NCBI GenBank assembly: GCA_017558555.1
Contig: JAFYUJ010000032.1
Span: forward strand, 1-64,000
DNA from: Akkermansia sp.
Lineage (GTDB): Bacteria; Verrucomicrobiota; Verrucomicrobiia; Verrucomicrobiales; Akkermansiaceae
Reading direction: 5' to 3'
DNA length: 64,000 bases
The notes below the pieces were generated by a model. The model made no database searches. It was not told where the DNA came from and saw nothing but the letters and a program-made list of their open reading frames with translations. The translations under genes and the position numbers were made by a program. Below are positions 43,701-51,092 of the stretch, piece after piece. Every line of letters begins with the position of its first letter. Within the stretch, counting starts at the first letter, position 1.

Positions 43701-46692
43701 AGCAGCCCTGGCAGAAAATCAATCTGCTGCCGCTTTTGCCGAGTTTTGTGCGGAGAATGAGAAGATATTCACCCTGACACACCGCATGTTCGGCGAGAAT
43801 TTATTGCAGGATACCTCGCCTGATGGCCAACCGCTCTGGGCGATTAAACGTGCAGATGGTACCCAATCTCCCTGGCACAGCTCACCTCAACAGGCCATCA
43901 ATGATTATGTACTCAATGCCCGTGCGTATGTTCGCCTCTTTGACCCATGGGGCTTTCTGCCCCCGGAGTCCGTCATGGAAGGGAAAAACTTCCGCGGTGA
44001 GGCGGATGATTGGTTCGGCAGCCGCAATCCCTTTAATGGGCATGATCAGCTGTTCAGCCACGCCTCGCGCGACATGCTGCAGCTCATGGATGAGCGCGCG
44101 GCCTTTTTGCAGCCGGGCCATCTTGTGAACCGGGAGCATAACCATTTCTGCCCGATTGATTCGGATTTGGATGATGGTGTCACTCCGCTTTTCACAAAAG
44201 TGGAGCCGGATTATGGCCGCTACTTTGTGAATCAATTCACCGTGACCTCTCCCGTGGCGTATTTGCAGAGCCGCTCGCGCGTGTTCTGGGAGCGCATGCT
44301 GGGGTCTCGCCAGGTCACCCCGGAGCAGCTTGAAACCTTCCTGATGAAGGTGGAAAAGGAATTCCCGCAAATGAAGGCGGCTATGGAACACCATTTCAAG
44401 GACCCCAACGTGGAGTACCGCAGAAGATGGAGCCGCACGAGGAATGCCGCTCTGGCCAACAAAATGTCTGTTTATTCCACCTGTTACCTGATATCCAACC
44501 TGCACTTGCTGGATTTGCCGGATTCGGTTCGCTCGTGGATGATGCTGACTCCCCTGGCTCCCACGATGGATGATACCAAACCTGTGGGCGGGGAGCGAGG
44601 TAAGCAGCGCCGCTCCGTTCCCCGCGGCAAGTTGGACCGCGGCTTGATGACGTGGATTAACCGCACCGCATCAGAGAAAATGCGCCGCCTGGCACCCATG
44701 TTGGAAAGCATGCGCGGCAAATCTCTTTTCCATGAGGAAGATAAGTACATGAAAAAGCTTTTTGATATGTCCATCGGGAAAGACCCGGTGATGCAGCTGG
44801 AACAAGGCTGGATTCAGCTGCTTTGTGGGGAGGAGGTTCTTCGCTCCATGAACCAACGCTGGCTCAATTTTATGTATTCTCCTATGGCCGGCTGGCATGG
44901 CCTGAGCAAGTATGAAAAGCAACACCTGGCAGATTTCATGGCACCCCTGATTCGCCAGGGGGAGGATGTCGCCATGGCTGAAAAGACCTTTGATGACCGC
45001 CTGGCCAACATGAATAACGTGGAGCGACTGGAACTGGAGCTGGAAGCTCTGGACCTGACTTTGGCGGAGAATCCGCACATGCGCCAATACGGCTATGTGG
45101 ACCCCTCTCAGCCTTTTGCCAGCATGTTGTTAGTGGATAAGAAAATGCCGGGGTTGAAGCAGGCTGAGGAACCCAATTATCTGGGGTTGCCGCTGTACGA
45201 GGGCTCCCATGTGGTGGGGTGCTCGGTGGTGCCCTATGGCAAATTTGCAATGGCGGAGGACACGCCGCCGGATGTGGGGCGTGCGTTGCATATCCTGAGC
45301 CGTCTGCGCATGTATCCCATTGTGCGCCCCGTGTTCAAAGGCGGGCAAATCAGCTGGAACGGCGTGGTGTACGGTGGCAGCAAGGGGAAGCCCCCACACC
45401 GCCTGGATCAATGGGAAGTGGTGGAAAATCCGCTGGAATCCCTTCTGCAAATGCGCGATAAGGTGGAGCAGTTGGAGGAGGCTGAACTGGAGGATACGGT
45501 GGCTAATTTTGATTTGTTGTATAATTCCATCCTGCCGAACACGCACGATGAGGTGTATGGCAACATCACCGTCTACAGGCACCCCGAGAAGGCCATGCAC
45601 ATTTGCCGTCTGATGCCGGGCGAGCCCTTTGCTTTGCACCCGCGCGTGACCAATCCTTATGTGGTGCAGAGTATCAAGGGTGCATACATTATTCAACGCA
45701 AAATGGCTGATACCCCCGCCCTGATGGAGGAGGCCATCCAACCGCTGGAAAACTTCCGCCCCTGGGGTGATCAGAATCGCACATCTGTGCGCATGGAAGA
45801 TGGCCGCACCATGGCTATCCGCCGCAATTTGAATCTGCTGGTGAATCACCCCATGGATTTCAATCGGGACGATACGCCCTTCAACGCCAGTCCGCGAGAG
45901 ATGCTCATGCGCCTGGCGGTGGATACAGGCTTCCTGGATACACTCAATAATGTGCAGCCTCATCAGATGGATTATGGCAGCTCTCTCACATACAGCCTGA
46001 TCAATGCTTTGTATGAATATGGTTGCCACCCGGACCTCAAGGAAACGCACCTGGCGCTGAAAGAAATCACCAGGCGCTTGCGCGATAATGAGGAGGATTA
46101 CAAGCTGGTGTTCCGCGTGCTGCGTGAGTCCGCCCGCCGTAACTCGCGGCCCGAGCCCATCATGTCGTTGTTCAACTGGCAGAGTGAGGAATCTCTGCGA
46201 GCGTCGGCCGAGCGCATCCGCCACCAAGCTGAGATGGGCGAGCAAACATCCACCCCGGAGAGTGAACCTGACGCAGAGCCCACGCCGGAGCCGGTGCTGC
46301 CTGTGGTGGAGCTTCCCAAGGCGGCAGAAATCAATCGTCTGGAGGAAACCGCCGGTGTGCGTTTTGCTCCTGTGGAATTTGCCCCGCCCAATGTGCTGGC
46401 CGGGCAGCAAGCCACAGCCGCATACGATGAAGCCGCAGAGCCCGCACCTCGTGCGCCGCTCATGAAACCCGTGGAGGTGGAGGATGATAGTATATGGGGC
46501 GATTTATTCAAGCTGAAGCACCCGGAAAAGAAGCAAAAGCAGGAAAGCTCCGCGCCCGCAGAGGAGGGGCTTCTGCTGCCCTTGCCTCCTGCATCGGGCA
46601 TCATCAAAGATGCCAAACCTGTGCCTCGCACCCGCAGAAAAGCTGCGGAGCATGACCAGCTCTTCTTTGATTTCGGAAATGATACGCCATGA
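40726..46692 (+). CDS. Giant phage-like protein (1988 residues)
   Basis: A 1988-residue protein by far larger than its neighbours. An acidic, Pro/Glu-rich start (1-90) is followed by helical regions, a moderately hydrophobic Gly/Ala-rich part (about 430-540, for example MVDMGSALPEIVLSFIKSPVAGAI), a long soluble part without recognised catalytic motif, and a Pro/Glu-rich C-terminus ending in EHDQLFFDFGNDTP. Size and its place between a helical protein and TerL suggest a virion ejection protein (T7 gp16-like) or a large polyvalent phage protein. Neither is proven. The frame is intact over 6 kb, so the gene is under selection or recently acquired. Its TGA overlaps the TerL ATG (ATGA). Confidence 0.8.
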   Translation: MNTLIEKKTIADTPATDTQEPEVVLHDAAPEPQEERATPEDETPEAHQTKVLDLGADPEDYIAPEEEPDQDEDVFGAVTGYGFADEEMQQYFRDASWKPAWQQPAAPTPLLPPGQQAKKDTYWKSLLTSDVHTIPNAIRDKILDKANDLTEEEQDYQLCAAINRSWAVDHLDVSRETVQSAWPQYRGRLARRLNVANTDEDVFLALSARESEKPLRQAGSEAYIIAYTAGLEGKREYDITAQLKTLSADHADNARGLATRAHEEGMAKRRRLMPLARLIKSGVESLASLEEDAVPTMRVLRHAPELTRAVRELGQMTREERNVALHVARSIMPMPAPGGDTGEGVMRVVQRAMRRGASSGGIHLAQGVAQLGASVLRRAGKDNAETLTAKWAEKVDKYSIVFDELRRLTQDELLPLQPPKSSGFAGQFMVDMGSALPEIVLSFIKSPVAGAITYARDLGQSTMDIRHRAPEAKPDVALTAGALGLLVQKQMEGLFSRVGGEKLAKSISRLVKQRGGGVKKFALHGAGVSRAMAFELMRELIGGKMGQMAGLLTQEAVMKSQQTASNIDWRQFGESVVDVNVNLREAALELPFILLGAGHVALRDFRAPRDVLKKDAAALIPWGISEAERKKIAAETDIDKQGELVRLALVNSPRWGGLEFSERAARALRLLNFNYFTEFNDPGFVQDFLKLPPLEAYTNKADTAKVEEFPPDSVLERGIFSVQHRDDTEYQTQLMELWGNEWRKAHYMDDASHFPAPEWELSRVEEPSLKRLAQYVNEVHRAKYTFIPRRLRREGLYAPFADVERKVLLRDRVADVNSISHLLALHSLSMDSRAEQRVSVSDMRKHVQETREKYLSNVAASVLRIMQGEDKKTVYHEMEKGLLTDIRDNLYSLPDAPKWLRKISKWDFEGLPSFDMDGWATWSPWINNPDMIEVHRICAGTRANIGMLTELLPLTTDYFAGVARGMTPLQASHHILLREFGFNPQHLPEQVQAALAENQSAAAFAEFCAENEKIFTLTHRMFGENLLQDTSPDGQPLWAIKRADGTQSPWHSSPQQAINDYVLNARAYVRLFDPWGFLPPESVMEGKNFRGEADDWFGSRNPFNGHDQLFSHASRDMLQLMDERAAFLQPGHLVNREHNHFCPIDSDLDDGVTPLFTKVEPDYGRYFVNQFTVTSPVAYLQSRSRVFWERMLGSRQVTPEQLETFLMKVEKEFPQMKAAMEHHFKDPNVEYRRRWSRTRNAALANKMSVYSTCYLISNLHLLDLPDSVRSWMMLTPLAPTMDDTKPVGGERGKQRRSVPRGKLDRGLMTWINRTASEKMRRLAPMLESMRGKSLFHEEDKYMKKLFDMSIGKDPVMQLEQGWIQLLCGEEVLRSMNQRWLNFMYSPMAGWHGLSKYEKQHLADFMAPLIRQGEDVAMAEKTFDDRLANMNNVERLELELEALDLTLAENPHMRQYGYVDPSQPFASMLLVDKKMPGLKQAEEPNYLGLPLYEGSHVVGCSVVPYGKFAMAEDTPPDVGRALHILSRLRMYPIVRPVFKGGQISWNGVVYGGSKGKPPHRLDQWEVVENPLESLLQMRDKVEQLEEAELEDTVANFDLLYNSILPNTHDEVYGNITVYRHPEKAMHICRLMPGEPFALHPRVTNPYVVQSIKGAYIIQRKMADTPALMEEAIQPLENFRPWGDQNRTSVRMEDGRTMAIRRNLNLLVNHPMDFNRDDTPFNASPREMLMRLAVDTGFLDTLNNVQPHQMDYGSSLTYSLINALYEYGCHPDLKETHLALKEITRRLRDNEEDYKLVFRVLRESARRNSRPEPIMSLFNWQSEESLRASAERIRHQAEMGEQTSTPESEPDAEPTPEPVLPVVELPKAAEINRLEETAGVRFAPVEFAPPNVLAGQQATAAYDEAAEPAPRAPLMKPVEVEDDSIWGDLFKLKHPEKKQKQESSAPAEEGLLLPLPPASGIIKDAKPVPRTRRKAAEHDQLFFDFGNDTP

Positions 46693-48308
46693 ATGAGACC
46701 GAACACAGACTGAATGTGCCCCCGGCCTTGCAGGGGCGATTGGATAACCCGCTCTGGCGGCTCAATCACTTGTATTGGATCGAAAACAAGAGTGGGCGTA
46801 TGCAGCGCTTTTGCCTGAATGCGGCCCAGAACCGCCTGCACCGGCACTTGTGGAATCGCAATGCCGTACTCAAGGCCCGCCAGTTGGGGATTTCCACCTA
46901 CGTGGCGATGCTGATGCTGGACCGCTGCCTCTTCACCCCGAATTATCACGCCGGTATCATCGATAAAACGCTGCCGGATGCCGAGCAGAAGCTGGAGAAA
47001 ATCCGCTTCGCCTGGGAACACCTCGATTACGAGCCTCCGGGTGCCAGCGGCGAGGAGAGAGCCCTGGCCTATCTGGGGGCCTTGCTCAAGCAGCGTACCG
47101 GCGTGCAGAAGAAAGCCGCCCTGCGCCCCGTGGCAGATGCCCGCACCCGCCTGGCTTTTGCGAACGGTAGTGATATCCGCCTGGGGACCACCCTGCGTGG
47201 CGGTACATTGCAGCTTTTGCATGTATCGGAGCTGGCGCATGTTTCCGTGCATTCTCCCTGGCGTGCCAGGGAGATTCGCACCGGCGCCATCAACACCGTA
47301 CCGGCAGAGGGCACCATCATCCTGGAAAGCACCCACGAGGGGGGCCGCTATGGTGTGAACTATGAGATGATGACCCAAGCCATGGAAAATACCGCCAAAG
47401 GTGAGCTCACTCCGCTGGATTTTCGTTTCTTTTTCTTCAGCTGGTTCGATCACCCGGACTATGCTCTCACCGGCCGCCCCGGCTGGGATGATGCCGCTGC
47501 CGCCTATTTTGAAAAGCTGGAGCAGGTGAGCGGGGTGCAGCTCAGTTCCCGCCAAAAGCAATGGTACGCCCGTATGCAGCGCACCATGGGGGCCGCCATG
47601 TGCCAGGAGTACCCCTCCACCCCCGAGGAGGCGTTCTCCACCGGCAACGATGGAGCCATCTACGGCGCACAGATGGCCCTGCTGCGAGAGCAGGGGCGCA
47701 TTGGCACCGCATTCGAGTACAACCCGCATGAGCCCCTTTACGCTGCCTGGGATTTGGGACTGAGCGATCACACCGCTATCTGGCTCATCCAGCATTGGGG
47801 TAAAGATGTCTACTGGCTCAACCACTATGCGGCTAATCAGTATCCGCTGGAGCACTATGCCGGCAAAATCCGCGAGTGGGAGCACCGCTATGGCCCCATT
47901 GCGGCTCATTTCCTGCCGCATGATGCCGCCCATCGCGACCCGCATGGCCATTCTTATGTGGAGAGCCTGGCGCAGTGCGGTATCGTGGCTGTGCGGGTGG
48001 TCCCCCGCACACCCGATGTGTGGCGCGGTATCAATACCCTGCGCGGTATTTTGGTGCATAGCTGGTTTCACCCGGATACCATGGCCCAGCGCCTCACCCC
48101 CACGGGCGAGCGCGAGCCCTCCGGCCTCACTTGCCTGGAGATGTATCGCACCGCGCCGCCGGGCGCCTCCGGCACCTGCCGCGAGACTCCACTGCACGAT
48201 GCTTCCTCCCACAGCGCAGATGCCGCCCGCATGTTCGCCGAGGCTCTTTCGCACGGCCTTGTCGCTCCGGTTAAGGTGCAACGTGCTCCTCGTTTGGCTC
48301 GAATGTAA
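46689..48308 (+). CDS. Phage terminase large subunit (TerL)
   Basis: A 539-residue DNA-packaging motor with all key parts visible. The Walker A variant KARQLGIST is at 62-70, Walker B ends LLHVSE with E181, and the coupling motif STHEG is at 214-218. The RNase H-like nuclease has acidic residues D355 (AWDLG), D412 (HDAAHRD), and D504/D511 (HDASSHSADAAR). TerL cuts concatemeric phage DNA and pumps it into proheads with TerS and portal, neither of which is present here. Length is normal for the family and no frameshift is seen. It closes the three-gene phage-like operon. Confidence 0.93.
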   Translation: MNETEHRLNVPPALQGRLDNPLWRLNHLYWIENKSGRMQRFCLNAAQNRLHRHLWNRNAVLKARQLGISTYVAMLMLDRCLFTPNYHAGIIDKTLPDAEQKLEKIRFAWEHLDYEPPGASGEERALAYLGALLKQRTGVQKKAALRPVADARTRLAFANGSDIRLGTTLRGGTLQLLHVSELAHVSVHSPWRAREIRTGAINTVPAEGTIILESTHEGGRYGVNYEMMTQAMENTAKGELTPLDFRFFFFSWFDHPDYALTGRPGWDDAAAAYFEKLEQVSGVQLSSRQKQWYARMQRTMGAAMCQEYPSTPEEAFSTGNDGAIYGAQMALLREQGRIGTAFEYNPHEPLYAAWDLGLSDHTAIWLIQHWGKDVYWLNHYAANQYPLEHYAGKIREWEHRYGPIAAHFLPHDAAHRDPHGHSYVESLAQCGIVAVRVVPRTPDVWRGINTLRGILVHSWFHPDTMAQRLTPTGEREPSGLTCLEMYRTAPPGASGTCRETPLHDASSHSADAARMFAEALSHGLVAPVKVQRAPRLARM

Positions 48309-48331
48309 ATGATTGTTTTTTCTGAAAAATA

Positions 48332-48360
48332 TTTACAGCAGGTTGTGCGTGTGTTATGGT
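48332..48360 (+). promoter_or_regulatory. Promoter of the 308-residue secreted protein gene
   Basis: TTTACA (48332-48337) and TATGGT (48355-48360) are 17 bp apart. The ATG follows 11 nt after the -10 box, so the leader would be only a few nt. Confidence 0.6.
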
Positions 48361-48371
48361 GAGAAGCGGAT

Positions 48372-49298
48372 ATGAAATACGGGATATTTTTTTATATAGC
48401 TGCGGTGATGCTGACAGGAGGATATATGCAGTTGTATGCTGCCACGGATGCTGCGACTGCTGCCCCAGCAAAAGTGGGGCTTGCCGAAGTGCGGGCTGCG
48501 AAAAAAACATTGGATGATGTCATGGCGAAGGCGCAAACGTTGAGAGATTCCGTCAAAGCTGAATTGGCTAAGATTGATGCAATCAAAGAAGCGGGGAGAA
48601 GAGGAAGGTTGAGTTCTGCGCAAGAAGCTGAGGTAGCTCAGAGTGAGCACCGCATAATAAAGTGGGGGGAAGAATTAGAGTCCGTGCAGAAAGAACATAT
48701 TGCGGCATATCAGGAGTATGCTGCTAGTGTGGAGGTATACATTGCCACACCTGCAAAAAAGGCCAAGAGTGCGCGACTGAAAGCGGAGTACGCCACGGAG
48801 CTTTATTCCTATAAGCACTTTAATATATCGATAAAGTTTAATGATACATACGCGAAACAAGGAATTCGCTCGGCCAAGGATCAAGAAGCTCTTAACGAAG
48901 CATATCGTTCAGATCCCGGAATAAAAGAGTTGGTTAGCTTGAAAAAATTAGTGGCACAGAGAGTGCGCGAATATGAAAGCCTGGCCAAAAAAGAAAGCGT
49001 TGAGGTTCAGCCATTCAAGCATTGGCCTATGAATGGCGACCTGGTGAGCGCGCATCAGCGATTGAGACTCACAACGAAGACATATAAAAATGTACCACCT
49101 GCCTTTTTCGTCGATGCAGATTATCACAACCCGGAAGAGGTAAAGCGTTTCCTGATAAGTCTGGGCATGACGTTCGGAGATGGAGGTAAGGCTCGTTATG
49201 ATGCCTCTAAAAAAGTGATAGAACTGCAGCAGACAAAGGAAGGGCATGCCGTTATGCGGGAAATCATGAAATTATACCGTGCCAGAACCAAGAGGTGA
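48372..49298 (+). CDS. Secreted coiled-coil protein of unknown function
   Basis: A 308-residue exported protein. The N-terminal 23 residues are a signal peptide (GIFFYIAAVMLTGGYMQLYAA). A Lys/Ala/Glu-rich coiled coil covers about 35-140, followed by a compact C-terminal domain (about 210-305) with VPPAFFVDADYHNPEEVKRFL. I do not recognise the family. The gene is visibly richer in A and T than its neighbours on both sides, which suggests a separate origin, perhaps linked to the phage-like insertion just upstream. It has its own promoter. Confidence 0.72.
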   Translation: MKYGIFFYIAAVMLTGGYMQLYAATDAATAAPAKVGLAEVRAAKKTLDDVMAKAQTLRDSVKAELAKIDAIKEAGRRGRLSSAQEAEVAQSEHRIIKWGEELESVQKEHIAAYQEYAASVEVYIATPAKKAKSARLKAEYATELYSYKHFNISIKFNDTYAKQGIRSAKDQEALNEAYRSDPGIKELVSLKKLVAQRVREYESLAKKESVEVQPFKHWPMNGDLVSAHQRLRLTTKTYKNVPPAFFVDADYHNPEEVKRFLISLGMTFGDGGKARYDASKKVIELQQTKEGHAVMREIMKLYRARTKR

Positions 49299-49330
49299 GC
49301 GCCGCATCGGTGGAGACAATGAGATTCCGT

Positions 49331-49359
49331 TTGCTATCAGTTGCAAGCTGTGATATAAT
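49331..49359 (+). promoter_or_regulatory. Promoter of fhs, probably leaderless
   Basis: TTGCTA (49331-49336) and a perfect TATAAT (49354-49359) are 17 bp apart. The ATG at 49366 is 6 nt after the -10 box, which puts it at the expected transcription start. Confidence 0.8.
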
Positions 49360-49365
49360 CCGGAC

Positions 49366-51003
49366 ATGACCGCGAATAAGAGTTTCGTAGCAGAGATGGC
49401 AGACCAGCTGGGTCTGGATGAGCGTTTGGTTGTGCCCTATGGCTTGGACAAGGCCAAGGTGAGCATTCAGGCGCTGCGTGAGAAACCGCGCAAGGGTCGC
49501 CTGATTTTGGTGAGTGCGCTGACACCCACCCCCGCAGGTGAAGGCAAGACCACGGTGTCTATTGGTTTGGCACAGGGGCTGAAGGCCATTGGCAAGAGTG
49601 CCTGCTTGGCATTGCGCGAGCCCTCGATGGGGCCTGTGTTTGGCCGCAAGGGCGGTGCCACGGGTGGCGGTGCATCCAGCATTACGCCCGGCGACAGCAT
49701 CAACCTGTGCTTCAATGGCGATTTTCCGGCCATCACCGCCGCCAACAATCTGCTGGCCGCTGTGATTGATAATGCTCTTTTCTATCGCACCACCAAACTG
49801 AGCCAGAACAAGGTGACATGGAAGCGTGTGATGGACATGAACGATCGCTCCCTGCGTAGCATCGTGGTGGGCCTGAACCGCAACGGCGTGGCCCGCGAAG
49901 ATGGCTTCAACATCACCCCTGCTTCTGAAATCATGGCCTGCCTCTGCCTGGCTGAGGACATGGATGACCTGCGCCGCCGTATCGACAACATCGTGGTGGG
50001 CTTCACCGATGAGGATGAGGCTGTGTATGCCAAGGAATTCGGCGTGACGGATGCGCTGCTGGCCATCCTGCGCGAGGCTATCAATCCGAACCTGGTGCGT
50101 TCTCTGGAAGGTGTGCCGGCCTTTGTGCATGGTGGTCCCTTCGCCAACATTGCCCATGGTTGCAACTCCGTGATTGCTACCCGCATGGCTTTGGCCTGTG
50201 CTGATTATGCGGTGACGGAAGCTGGTTTCGCCTTTGATTTGGGCGCTGAGAAGTTCCTGGATATCAAGTGCCGCCAGAGCGGTCTTTCCCCGGATGCGAT
50301 TGTGATTGTGGCGACCATTCGCGCGCTCAAGATGCATGGTGGTGTTGCCAAGACGGAGCTGGAGACACCCAATGTGGAGGCCGTGCGCCGTGGTTTGGAC
50401 AATCTGGCTGCACACATTGAGAGTGCCCGCCTGTACAAGCGCCCCATCACGGTGGCCATCAACCTCTTCGAGGCTTTTGATACGGAGGAAGAAATTGCCG
50501 CTGTGAAGGAACTGTGCGCCGAGATGGGCGTGGGCTGCGCCGTAGCCAATGTCTTTGGTAAGGGTGGCCCCGGTTCCATGGAGTTGGCTCAGACGGTGGT
50601 GGACAGCATCACAGATGATCAGCCCGAGTTCTCCTGCCTGTACAGCTTGGATATCCCCGTGGTGGAGCGTATGGAAGCTATTGCCAAGGGCGTGTATGGT
50701 GCCGATGGTGTGGTGTTGACCAAGGCTGCTCAGAAGAAGCTGGCGCTCATGGAACGCAATGGCCTGACCAATCTGCCCATCTGCATGGCCAAGACCCAGA
50801 ACTCTCTATCCGATAATGCCGCTCTCACGGGTCGCCCCAAGGGCTTCACGGTGACGGTGCGCGACTTCGAGATTGCCAATGGTGCCGGTTTCCTGGTGGC
50901 GCTGTGCGGTGATATACTGCGCATGCCGGCTCTGCCCAAGGTGCCGTCTGCCTGTGATATCCGCGTGGATGCGGATGGCCGCATCACCGGCATGAAGGGT
51001 TAA
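49366..51003 (+). CDS. fhs: Formate--tetrahydrofolate ligase
   Basis: A 545-residue enzyme that joins formate and THF with ATP to give 10-formyl-THF. The ATP-loop region TPTPAGEGKTT lies at about 54-64, followed by LREPSMGPVFGRKGGATGGG near 85-104 and the C-terminal DIRVDADGRITGM. Length is normal (about 550). Together with metF and the pyruvate enzymes it points to anaerobic C1 metabolism for purines and methionine. The same enzyme serves acetogenesis in other bacteria, but there is no sign of that pathway here. Confidence 0.97.
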   Translation: MTANKSFVAEMADQLGLDERLVVPYGLDKAKVSIQALREKPRKGRLILVSALTPTPAGEGKTTVSIGLAQGLKAIGKSACLALREPSMGPVFGRKGGATGGGASSITPGDSINLCFNGDFPAITAANNLLAAVIDNALFYRTTKLSQNKVTWKRVMDMNDRSLRSIVVGLNRNGVAREDGFNITPASEIMACLCLAEDMDDLRRRIDNIVVGFTDEDEAVYAKEFGVTDALLAILREAINPNLVRSLEGVPAFVHGGPFANIAHGCNSVIATRMALACADYAVTEAGFAFDLGAEKFLDIKCRQSGLSPDAIVIVATIRALKMHGGVAKTELETPNVEAVRRGLDNLAAHIESARLYKRPITVAINLFEAFDTEEEIAAVKELCAEMGVGCAVANVFGKGGPGSMELAQTVVDSITDDQPEFSCLYSLDIPVVERMEAIAKGVYGADGVVLTKAAQKKLALMERNGLTNLPICMAKTQNSLSDNAALTGRPKGFTVTVRDFEIANGAGFLVALCGDILRMPALPKVPSACDIRVDADGRITGMKG

Positions 51004-51027
51004 TTCCCCGCCAGGAGTCGCAAGACT

Positions 51028-51092
51028 GAAAAAACGCACCCCCGGATGTGCTGCAAGCCCCGCAGATTAGCGGGCAAGCACGCCGGGGGTGC
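51028..51092 (-). terminator. Intrinsic terminator of the GHL10 gene
   Basis: GCACCCCCGG (51036-51045) pairs with CCGGGGGTGC (51083-51092), with inner stems CCCGC/GCGGG and GTGCT/AGCAC. On the minus strand a GTTTTTTC run follows. The distal arm lies inside the last codons of the GHL10 gene. Confidence 0.8.

Noticed and set aside
46098-48281. A 727-codon minus-strand frame opposite TerL
   Set aside because: TerL on the plus strand has intact ATPase and nuclease residues. The opposing frame crosses the end of the giant gene and has no family features.
39360-48371. Attachment-site direct repeats flanking the phage-like module
   Set aside because: I compared the sequence on both sides by eye and found no repeat long enough to call an att site. 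There is also no tRNA at either edge.
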